Source: Akkermansia muciniphila
GTDB lineage: Bacteria; Verrucomicrobiota; Verrucomicrobiia; Verrucomicrobiales; Akkermansiaceae
DNA length: 64,000 nt
NCBI GenBank assembly: GCA_945879075.1
Contig: CAMCUY010000005.1
Coordinates: 1-64,000, forward strand
Direction of reading: 5' to 3'
Within the stretch, counting starts at the first letter, position 1. Every line of letters begins with the position of its first letter. Positions 31,883-39,137 of the stretch are shown here, one piece after another. The notes beneath the pieces were generated by a model. The model ran no database searches. It was not told where the DNA came from and worked only from the letters and a program-made list of their open reading frames with translations. The position numbers and the translations under genes are program-made.

Positions 31883-34014
31883 ATCGACTGCCAGCTTTCA
31901 CGGCGGCTGCCCATCGAGCAAGGCCAATGGGCAAGGTCCTGGGCCCCGAGGATCCGGGCGATCCGGGCCGGGTCTGAGCCCCACACGCGGACGAGCGTGC
32001 GGTTACCGATTCCGCGGCCGCGTTCGGTGGCCATGAGCACACGGGTGCCGGCTTTTTCGACGTCCCAGGCGTCCGTTTCGCCCGCGGCATTCCAGCCTTG
32101 GCGGAGCAGGATCCCGAGGAAATGGTCGCGGTCTTCGCCTTCCGGGGAGTGGATCGCGAACTCTTCGGCTTGCCCGGGCACTTGGGCTTTCCTCGGCGAT
32201 TCCGGGCGAAGGAAAATCGTCCGGTTTCGCGCCCAGGCGCGGATCCGGGGTTGGAGGAATTTCACGGCTCGGAGCGCGAACCGGGATTGCAGGGAGTCGA
32301 AATTTTCCGCCAAGCCACGCAGCGGCGGCATCCGGTTGGTGATCGCCTGATAGCCGGCGTCGCCCATCGGGCCGTGATAGATGATAGAGTCGGACATCAC
32401 GCGGACAGGTCCGCCGCCATAGATGAAGCCGTGCCATCTCGCGTCGCCACGCTTCGAGAAGCGGGCGGGGTGTTTGGCTAACAGCAAGCGCTCGGCGCGG
32501 CCGTAGCCGAGTTGCTGGCCGAGGAATTTCGAGATCGACGGCCGTCGCCAGTGCCAGACGAAGGCACCGGGGACGAAGCCGAGGCGGAAGCCGGCGTCCC
32601 GCAGCCGCCAGCAGAAATCCACGTCGTCGCCCGCTGTGTGGAACTGCGGATCAAAGCCGCCGACGGTGTCGAACGCGGCCCGCGTCACGGCCAGGTTGCA
32701 TCCCGGCAGGTGCTCGGCCTCGTCGTCGTCGAGCATGACGTGGCTCGGTGCGCCGGGCGCGGCGCAGACAACCGCTTCCTCCCAGGTCTTCGGTTTCGGC
32801 GGTAAATTTGGTCCGCCCGCGGCGACGAATCGGCCCTCTTGAAATGTCCGCCGCAGTCTTGCGATCCATTCCCGGTCGGGCTCGCAATCGTCGTCGGTGA
32901 ACGCCAGCACCTCGCCTTTCGCAACCGCCGCGCCGTTGTTGCGGGCGTTGCTCAAGCCGCAGGGATCCAGCCGCACAAGCCGGGTCCACGGGAAATTTTT
33001 CTCCACGAAATCGGCGCTGCCGTCGGTCGAACCGTCATCCACGACGATCGTCTCGAAGCCGCCGTCGTCCATGTCGCGGATCGCTCTGAGGCAGGTGCCG
33101 ATACGGTCGCGGCCGTTTCGCGTGCAGACGATGACGCTGAAGAAATGAAAGTTAGATTTGAAATCTGAAATCTGAAATTTGAGATTCAAGAGCGCGGGTT
33201 TTGCATTGCCAGCGCGGTCGGTCAGGCCGAAGTCCCAGTCCAGCACCTCGGTGCCGACCCACCAGCGGTCGCTCCAGGCGTAAATGGTCATGCCGGCGGT
33301 CTCCAAATCGAGCGCGGCTTGGCTGGCCCAGCGGAGGATTTCCGCCTGCCGCTCCAAGCCATTGCGCCGCGAATCGACGCCGAATTCCGAGATCACCAGC
33401 GGCCGGTCGCCCGCGATGTGGTGCAGTCGCTTGAGGTAGCCGCGGAACTCCGGCTCGTTTTCCAGATAGATGTTGAAGGCGGTGAAATCGGCGTTTTCCG
33501 GTTCCAGATATTCGGTGCTGGGGTAGTTTGCGTAGGCGAATAACAGGCCGGGCGCGAGCTCCTTACCGAGGGCGATGAGATCTTCAAGCACGCGCCGCAC
33601 TTTGAGCGGGCCCATCCAGCGGGCCAGGTCGGCGGGAATCTCGTTGCCGATGTAAACGCCCGCCAGCGCCGGGTGGTCGGCGGTTTCCTTCAAGCCGTTG
33701 ACCAGCGAGACCGCCGCCGCTGAGTAAAGTCCGGGACGCTGGAAAAAATCCGCGCTCTGGCCCCATTCGAGCCCGCCGAAAACTTTCAAGCCGTGCTCCG
33801 CGGCGGCGTCCAGCAGGATCGCGGGTGGTATTTCATAAAGCCGGATCGCGTTGAACCCCGCCGCCGCCATTTGCGAGAAATCCGCCGCGAAGGACCTCGG
33901 CCAACCGCCGGGAAATGGCCCGTAAGTGACCGCGTTCATCCGCACGCGCTGGTTCCCGGCACGGAAAAATTTTCCGTCCGTCTGCCATCGTTGCGGGTCA
34001 TCTCCGTCTGCCAC
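31879..34014 (-). CDS. Fusion of a glycoside-hydrolase-like barrel and a family 2 glycosyltransferase
   Basis: The 711-residue protein starts at a GTG (34014). Residues 1-275 look like a glycoside hydrolase TIM barrel: GPFPGGWPRSFAADFSQMAAAGFNAIRLYE, then YIGNEI with the acid/base glutamate (E125) and LVISEFGVDS with the nucleophile glutamate (E210). Residues 292-560 are a GT2 glycosyltransferase with SVIVCTRNGRDRIGTCLRAI, VVDDGSTDGS, FTDDDCEPD and HTAGDDVDFCWRLRDAG. The join (LNLKFQISDFKSNFHF) is encoded by an AT-rich repeat. It precedes an acyltransferase gene, suggesting surface glycan synthesis. Confidence 0.8.
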   Translation of the reverse strand: MADGDDPQRWQTDGKFFRAGNQRVRMNAVTYGPFPGGWPRSFAADFSQMAAAGFNAIRLYEIPPAILLDAAAEHGLKVFGGLEWGQSADFFQRPGLYSAAAVSLVNGLKETADHPALAGVYIGNEIPADLARWMGPLKVRRVLEDLIALGKELAPGLLFAYANYPSTEYLEPENADFTAFNIYLENEPEFRGYLKRLHHIAGDRPLVISEFGVDSRRNGLERQAEILRWASQAALDLETAGMTIYAWSDRWWVGTEVLDWDFGLTDRAGNAKPALLNLKFQISDFKSNFHFFSVIVCTRNGRDRIGTCLRAIRDMDDGGFETIVVDDGSTDGSADFVEKNFPWTRLVRLDPCGLSNARNNGAAVAKGEVLAFTDDDCEPDREWIARLRRTFQEGRFVAAGGPNLPPKPKTWEEAVVCAAPGAPSHVMLDDDEAEHLPGCNLAVTRAAFDTVGGFDPQFHTAGDDVDFCWRLRDAGFRLGFVPGAFVWHWRRPSISKFLGQQLGYGRAERLLLAKHPARFSKRGDARWHGFIYGGGPVRVMSDSIIYHGPMGDAGYQAITNRMPPLRGLAENFDSLQSRFALRAVKFLQPRIRAWARNRTIFLRPESPRKAQVPGQAEEFAIHSPEGEDRDHFLGILLRQGWNAAGETDAWDVEKAGTRVLMATERGRGIGNRTLVRVWGSDPARIARILGAQDLAHWPCSMGSRRESWQSI
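33148..33190. repeat. AT-rich repeat (TTTGAAATCTGAAA units) in the fusion-gene linker
   Basis: GATTTGAAATCTGAAATCTG and its continuation are tandem copies of a unit of about 8 bases, in strong contrast to the GC-rich gene around it. On the minus strand it encodes the interdomain linker of the hydrolase-glycosyltransferase fusion. The related sequence in pbpC is at 14311-14340. Confidence 0.7.
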
Positions 34015-34237
34015 GGCGTGATCCTAGAGGCGGCGCACGGGATTCCCAATCCCAAATCGATCGTTGAAAACTGGTTTCTCTTGGGTGAAACCGTTGATCG
34101 GCTGTGGCAACCAAGTTCGGATTTCACCGGTTCTATCACCTACGTCCAGAAACAATCCACGCGTTTGGCGCCACCTGTCGCCACGCCGGGATCAAGCCGA
34201 CCGGAAAATCGTCCCATCCATCCCTCGCTCCTGGAGG
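34015..34237. other. Gap between lepA and the fusion gene
   Basis: About 220 bases without a convincing coding frame, promoter or hairpin. The plus-strand ORFs crossing it (33793-34254 and others) are shadows of flanking genes. I see nothing in it beyond the likely leader of the fusion gene. Confidence 0.5.
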
Positions 34238-36037
34238 TCAATCCCCACTCTTGAGCACCTTGATGAAGGCGTCCTGTGGGATGTTCACCTTGCCGAACAT
34301 CTTCATCTTCTTTTTACCTTCCTTCTGCTTTTCTAATAGCTTGCGCTTGCGGGTGATGTCGCCGCCGTAGCACTTGGCGGTGACGTTCTTGCGCATCGCG
34401 GAAATCGATTCGCGAGCGACGATCTTGCCGCCGACGGCGGCTTGGATGGCGACGACGAAAAGGTGCGACGGGATGACTTCCTTGAGCTTGCTGGCTAACA
34501 AACGGCCGTAGGACTCGGCCTTGTCGCGGTGGACGATGGTGGAAAACGCCTCGACCGGATCACCGGCGATGAGCATGTCCATCTTGACCATTTTCGCGGC
34601 GCGGTAGCCGGAGTGTTCATAGTCCATCGAGCCGTAGCCGCGGGTCATGGACTTGAGCTTGTCGTTGAAATCGACGAGGATTTCAGCGAGCGGAAGCACG
34701 CAGGAGAGCATGACGCGGGTGTCGTCGATGGTTTCGGTGTTAGTAACGTCGCCGCGTTTTTCGAGGACGAGTTGCATCATGTCGCCGATGTATTCGCCGG
34801 GGACCATGATATAGACGTTCACGACGGGCTCGCGGATTTCCTGGATGCCTTGCGGGTCGGGGAAAAGCGTTGGGTTGTCGATGATGCGCTCGGTGCCATC
34901 GGTCATCGTGACGTTATAAATAACGGACGGGTAGGTGGAGATGACGTCCATGTCGAACTCGCGGCGGAGACGCTCCTGAATGATTTCCATGTGGAGCAAG
35001 CCGAGGAAGCCGCAGCGGAAACCGAAGCCGAGCGCGGTGGAGCTTTCCGACGAATAGGTGAAGGCGGGGTCGTTGATCTGGAGCTTGCCCATCGCCATCT
35101 TGAGCGCCTCGTAGTCCGAGGAGTCCACCGGATAGATGCCGGAGAACACCATAGGCTGGATTTCCTTGTAGCCGGGAAGCGGCTCGGCGCAGGGGTGGGT
35201 GTTGTCGGTCATCGTGTCGCCGACCTTCACCTCGCTGGCCGACTTCATGTTGGCGATGACGTAGCCGACGTCGCCTGCGGAGAGGACGTCGCGCGGGCTC
35301 ATTTTCGGAGTGAAAACGCCGACTTCCTTGACCTCATAGGTTTTCCCCGTGGCCATGAGTTTCACGCGCTGGCCTTTCCTCACGGTGCCGGAGAAGACGC
35401 GGACGTAGGAGACGACGCCGCGGTAGGTGTCGTAGAGTGAGTCGAACACCGAGCAACGCAGCAGTTTGTCAGGATTTTCCTTCGGCGCGGGGACGCGGGC
35501 GATGATGGCTTCGAGAATGTCCTCGATCCCGATGCCGGCCTTGGCGGAGCAGGGGATACAATCTTCTGCGGGGATGCAGAGGATCTCCTCGAGCTGCTTC
35601 TTGCACTTCGGCACGTCGGCGGCGGGCAGGTCGATCTTGTTGAGGACCGGGATGATGAGCAGGTTCTGCTCGGTGGCGAGGTGGAGGTTGGCGACGGTCT
35701 GGGCTTCGACGCCTTGGGCGGCATCGACCATCAGGATCGCCCCTTCACAGGCAGCGAGGGCGCGGGAGACTTCATAGGAGAAATCGACGTGGCCGGGGGT
35801 GTCGAGCAGGTTGAGTTTGTAGGTTTTGCCGTCCTTCGCCGTGTATTCCATAGCGACCGGGTGGGACTTGATGGTAATGCCCTTTTCGCGCTCCAGATCC
35901 ATGGAATCGAGCTGCTGGGCGCTGCTTTCGCGCATCGTCACGGTGCTGGTCATTTCCATCAGTCGGTCGGAAAGCGTGGTCTTTCCGTGGTCGATGTGGG
36001 CGATGATGGAGAAATTACGGGTCAGCTCGGTGGACAT
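34238..36037 (-). CDS. lepA: Elongation factor 4 (LepA)
   Basis: From the ATG at 36037 (MSTELTRNFSIIAHIDHGKTTLSDRL) the protein is 599 residues, the exact usual size for LepA. G1 is AHIDHGKTT, G3 [16 protein letters not shown] and G4 NKIDLPAAD. The LepA-specific C-terminal domain ends KCYGGDITRKRKLLEKQKEGKKKMKMFG. It acts on stalled or misplaced ribosomes. The track start at 36097 adds 20 unlikely residues. It has no visible partner; the next gene upstream belongs to a separate ExbB/ExbD-type operon. Confidence 0.95.
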   Translation of the reverse strand: MSTELTRNFSIIAHIDHGKTTLSDRLMEMTSTVTMRESSAQQLDSMDLEREKGITIKSHPVAMEYTAKDGKTYKLNLLDTPGHVDFSYEVSRALAACEGAILMVDAAQGVEAQTVANLHLATEQNLLIIPVLNKIDLPAADVPKCKKQLEEILCIPAEDCIPCSAKAGIGIEDILEAIIARVPAPKENPDKLLRCSVFDSLYDTYRGVVSYVRVFSGTVRKGQRVKLMATGKTYEVKEVGVFTPKMSPRDVLSAGDVGYVIANMKSASEVKVGDTMTDNTHPCAEPLPGYKEIQPMVFSGIYPVDSSDYEALKMAMGKLQINDPAFTYSSESSTALGFGFRCGFLGLLHMEIIQERLRREFDMDVISTYPSVIYNVTMTDGTERIIDNPTLFPDPQGIQEIREPVVNVYIMVPGEYIGDMMQLVLEKRGDVTNTETIDDTRVMLSCVLPLAEILVDFNDKLKSMTRGYGSMDYEHSGYRAAKMVKMDMLIAGDPVEAFSTIVHRDKAESYGRLLASKLKEVIPSHLFVVAIQAAVGGKIVARESISAMRKNVTAKCYGGDITRKRKLLEKQKEGKKKMKMFGKVNIPQDAFIKVLKSGD

Positions 36038-36112
36038 GGGCAAGGGAAAGTCGGCGGGGTCGGGGCGAGGGAAAGCAGGAAATCCGCGACAAGGCACGAA
36101 AAATAAAGGCTG

Positions 36113-36352
36113 TCACCCGAGCCGACAGCTGCGGCCTCTATCATTCAGCGCGCCGCAGATCGGGCAATCGACGGTTTTCGCGTGGCTGGTTTGCTCGAAC
36201 GCGTGCAGGCAGAGCCGGCAAATGACACGGTTCGCGAGCGAGCGCTTTTCCGCCCGCGCGTGCAAGGTGCGCGAGACCACCGCGAGAAACGGCACCAGCG
36301 CGAAGGTGCCGACCAGCACGAAGAGCACGAAATCAGCGAGCGTCAGGTCCAT
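36113..36352 (-). CDS. Membrane-anchored zinc-ribbon protein
   Basis: From the ATG at 36352 the 79-residue protein has one hydrophobic helix (DFVLFVLVGTFALVPFLAVVS) followed by a four-cysteine zinc ribbon (CRLCLHAF and CPICGALNDRG). I do not recognise a named family. Its start overlaps the stop of the 265-residue gene upstream by 20 bases, so it is the last gene of the exbB/exbD operon. The track start at 36511 runs inside that gene and is rejected. Confidence 0.6.
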   Translation of the reverse strand: MDLTLADFVLFVLVGTFALVPFLAVVSRTLHARAEKRSLANRVICRLCLHAFEQTSHAKTVDCPICGALNDRGRSCRLG

Positions 36353-37130
36353 CGGCGACGGGTTGGTTGGTGAAGCCGATGCCCACGGCGATCCAGCGGA
36401 AGGACGCTTTGAACTCCGGCTTGAAATGGATTTTATGCAGCCAAGCCTCCAGCTCCGGAGCCCCCGCCTCGCCACCTTTTTCGAGCGAAACGCACTCTGC
36501 CACGCCGCCATCGGGATTCAAACGCACGAGAAAGCGCCAGGACGCCGAGGACATCACGCCATCCACTGCGGCTTCAAACAGCGGGAGAACCGCAGGCAAC
36601 GTCGCGGCGGAAATCCCGGAAAGCGGATAAAGCAGGGGCGCGAGCTTCAACTTGGCGGACTCCGGCGGGTGCGCGGAAGGCGGGGTGCGCTTCGGGAAAA
36701 ACGACTGCCCCCTGGCCGCCAGCTCCACGCCCTGAACCCAATTTCCCGACGGCAAATCCGCCAGAGCGGGCACATAAGGCCGCTGCTGAAACCGGACGGC
36801 ATCCAGCGCGGCGTTTTCCAAGGCGGCCATGCCTTCCCACTGCGACGGCTCGAAGCGCGAAGGAAACGGCCCGCCCTCCCGCGCCCGCAGGGTCAGCGCC
36901 CGTCCTTCGGCATCGTTGCGCAGATGAATCACCGACGCCTTACGCGGGGCGGATTTCTCCATGGCCGTCACCCGGATCCGAACCGACGTGATCGAAAATG
37001 CGAATGCTGCGCCCACGAAAACCAGGGCGAATAACTTCGGCAGCAGCGGCGTCTTGCTCGCGCTCCAGCGAAACACCCACTCCGGAGTGCCCGCCAACTT
37101 GTGCGGTTTGACCCTGCCGTCCGCCATCAT
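36333..37130 (-). CDS. Membrane-anchored protein of the second ExbB/ExbD operon, possible TonB substitute
   Basis: The 265-residue protein has a cytoplasmic N-terminus (MMADGRVKPHKLAG), one membrane helix near residues 33-52 (LFALVFVGAAFAFSITSV) and a periplasmic remainder. It overlaps exbD by four bases. The C-terminal 80 residues include SWRFLVRLNPDGGVAECVSL, which recalls the FTVDxxGxV strand of TonB C-terminal domains. The helix-then-periplasm layout is as in TonB, but there is no proline-rich spacer. A TonB-like energy transducer is a guess from these features and its neighbours. Confidence 0.6.
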   Translation of the reverse strand: MMADGRVKPHKLAGTPEWVFRWSASKTPLLPKLFALVFVGAAFAFSITSVRIRVTAMEKSAPRKASVIHLRNDAEGRALTLRAREGGPFPSRFEPSQWEGMAALENAALDAVRFQQRPYVPALADLPSGNWVQGVELAARGQSFFPKRTPPSAHPPESAKLKLAPLLYPLSGISAATLPAVLPLFEAAVDGVMSSASWRFLVRLNPDGGVAECVSLEKGGEAGAPELEAWLHKIHFKPEFKASFRWIAVGIGFTNQPVADGPDAR

Positions 37131-37579
37131 TCAGCCGCTTCTTTCGAACTTGGAACCACGGCGGCAGGCGGGTTCTTCCCGACCAGCGCCAAGCGAAACC
37201 CCTTGTCCAGCACCAGCTCCGTGACCTCGCGCTCGACTCCGACCGGCGTGCCCGTGTCGGTCTGAAGCAGCACGATCGACTTCGTCGGCGCGCCGTCCGC
37301 CCGCAACTTGTCGAGCCGCCCGGCAAGCTCCTCCAGTGTCACCGCGTCCCGCCCGAAATGAATCCGCAGTCCCGGTTCGCCCGGACCCAGCGTGACCACG
37401 ATCGAATCCTGGTAGCGCTCCATTTGAAACCGCGATGGCGTCAATTCCACCGCCACGCCCGATTGCAAAACCAGCGACGGCCCGAGCAGGAAAAACAACT
37501 GCACCAGCGCGAAAATATTGAGAATCGGCACCGCGTGCAGAAATCCCGGGCGCTCCGGCAGGGTCATTTCCAATTTCAT
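37127..37579 (-). CDS. ExbD/TolR-family protein, second system
   Basis: The 150-residue protein has one N-terminal membrane helix (VPILNIFALVQLFFLLGPSLVL, about 17-38) and a periplasmic domain. It lacks the canonical aspartate in the helix (asparagine in PILNIF), so if it is ExbD-like its proton pathway is altered. Overlaps of four bases with both neighbours show tight coupling. It is clearly diverged from the ExbD at 90-515 and probably serves a different process. Confidence 0.75.
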   Translation of the reverse strand: MKLEMTLPERPGFLHAVPILNIFALVQLFFLLGPSLVLQSGVAVELTPSRFQMERYQDSIVVTLGPGEPGLRIHFGRDAVTLEELAGRLDKLRADGAPTKSIVLLQTDTGTPVGVEREVTELVLDKGFRLALVGKNPPAAVVPSSKEAAE

Positions 37580-38286
37580 TTGGCGGGTTCCCGTTTGGCC
37601 TTCAGCGGCTTTTTCCCGGCCGTCACCTCGCCGCGGAACGGAGCGAATTCCTCCTCCTCCCGCGCGTCCGCGATGAGGTTGACCATTTCAATCCCCGCCC
37701 GCTCCAAGCGGTGCACCAGCCGTTTCGCCCGGCCGAGGAAATAGAGGTAAAACAAATACAGCGGGATCGCCACCGTCAGCCCCATCACCGAGGTGATCAA
37801 CGCGGTGAACACCCCCGCCGAGAGCTCCGCGGGGCCGGTGAAGCCGCCTTGCTCGCTGACATTTTGAAAGGTTTCGAGCATTCCCAACAAGGTCCCGAGC
37901 ATCCCGACCAAGGGTGCGAGCAAAGACACACCGAGGATCGCCCTGATGTTTTTCTCAATCCGCGGCACTTCCAGCTGGCCCGCTTCTTGCACCACGTCCC
38001 GCAAATCCGCACGCGGTAAATAATACCGCAGCAGCGCTGCATGCGCCACCCGCGCCACCGGCCCCGGCGCCCGCGCCGCCTCGTGCAGCGCCTCCGCGAA
38101 CGCCCGCCGCCGGATGTGGTGCGATAAGCCGACCAGCAAATCCCCGACGTTGATCCGCGCCCGGTGGAAGAAAAACAAACGCTCCACCACGCACACCGCG
38201 CCGATGAATGCCAGACCCAGCAGCACCCACACCAGCGGGCCGCCCTGCTCGATCAACCCGGAAGGTTCCATCAATCCTAAAATCAT
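37576..38286 (-). CDS. ExbB/TolQ/MotA-family protein, second system
   Basis: The 236-residue protein carries three helices (about 18-38, 115-140, 160-183). The family core SLLAPLVGMLGTLLGMLETF and the following ELSAGVFTALITSVMGLTVAIPLYLFY match the MotA/TolQ/ExbB channel. Compared with the first exbB it has a longer charged C-terminal tail (EEEEFAPFRGEVTAGKKPLKAKREP). It is first in a four-gene operon (exbB-like, exbD-like, 265-residue protein, zinc ribbon), divergent from pyrE. Confidence 0.85.
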   Translation of the reverse strand: MILGLMEPSGLIEQGGPLVWVLLGLAFIGAVCVVERLFFFHRARINVGDLLVGLSHHIRRRAFAEALHEAARAPGPVARVAHAALLRYYLPRADLRDVVQEAGQLEVPRIEKNIRAILGVSLLAPLVGMLGTLLGMLETFQNVSEQGGFTGPAELSAGVFTALITSVMGLTVAIPLYLFYLYFLGRAKRLVHRLERAGIEMVNLIADAREEEEFAPFRGEVTAGKKPLKAKREPAK

Positions 38287-38444
38287 CTGGCCGAAACTAT
38301 GCGCGGCTCCGACCCGCTGGCGAGCAACAAAAGTCGTTCAGGACTTCGGTCCGCTCTTCCATCGCGCCGCCCCATGAACCGACTGAAGTCTTGGACTGCT
38401 TTTTCCGCTTTCCACCATTTGCACTCCCACCCCATCATCCCGCC

Positions 38445-39014
38445 ATGCTCCAAACCGCGTCCGCCCTTAAAAAACTCCTCCTCCAGAAATCCGTCCGCAC
38501 CGGTAACTTCACCCTCGCCTCCGGTGCCCAAAGCGATCTCTACATCGACTGCCGCGTCACCGCGCTCGATCCCTTCGGAGCCCTTCTCATCGGCGACCTC
38601 GGTTGGCATGCAGTCCGTTCCAAGATCCATTCCGAGCACCTCAAGATCGACGCCATCGGCGGCATGACCCTCGGCGCCGACCCCATTTCCCTCGCCGTCG
38701 GCATGGCCTCCGCGATGAAAGCCCCCGCCGAAGCGCTTCAGGTTTTCACCGTCCGCAAGGAGCCCAAAGGCCATGGCGCGGGCAAACAAATCGAAGGCAA
38801 TTTCCAATCCGGCCACACCGTCATCGTCGTCGATGACGTCATCACCACCGGTGGCTCCACGCTCAAAGCCATCGACGCCATCGAGCGCGAGGGCGGAAAA
38901 GTCGCCTTCGCCTTCGTCCTCGTGGACCGCGAGGAAGGCGGCCGCCAAGCCATCGAAGCGCGCGGCATCCACGTCATCTCGCTCTTCACGCGCAGCTCGC
39001 TGCTCGACGAGTGA
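38445..39014 (+). CDS. pyrE: Orotate phosphoribosyltransferase
   Basis: The ATG at 38445 gives 189 residues (MLQTASALKKLLLQKSVRTGNFTLASG). The PRPP-binding motif is VIVVDDVITTGGSTLKAID, and the substrate loop VRKEPKGHG carries the OPRTase-specific lysines. It makes orotidine 5'-phosphate in pyrimidine synthesis. The track start at 38208 lies in the divergent exbB gene. A long palindrome follows the stop, between pyrE and the convergent purF. Confidence 0.92.
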   Translation: MLQTASALKKLLLQKSVRTGNFTLASGAQSDLYIDCRVTALDPFGALLIGDLGWHAVRSKIHSEHLKIDAIGGMTLGADPISLAVGMASAMKAPAEALQVFTVRKEPKGHGAGKQIEGNFQSGHTVIVVDDVITTGGSTLKAIDAIEREGGKVAFAFVLVDREEGGRQAIEARGIHVISLFTRSSLLDE

Positions 39015-39065
39015 GCCCGCTGACGGCAGCCTCCTTATCTGCGGATATAGGCTTTGTTGAAAGTG

Positions 39066-39126
39066 GCGGCGATCACCGGTCGCCGTGTCTGGACTGTCGG
39101 ACGTCGCGGCGACCGGTGATCGCCGC
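39066..39126. repeat. Long palindrome between convergent pyrE and purF
   Basis: GCGGCGATCACCGGTCGCCG (39066-39085) is matched by its reverse complement at 39107-39126, giving a perfect 20-base stem around a 21-base loop. There is no T-run, but it lies between two convergent genes and could stop transcription or act as a REP element. Its arm recurs at 10444-10466. Confidence 0.85.
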
Positions 39127-39137
39127 GACGTGCGGCC

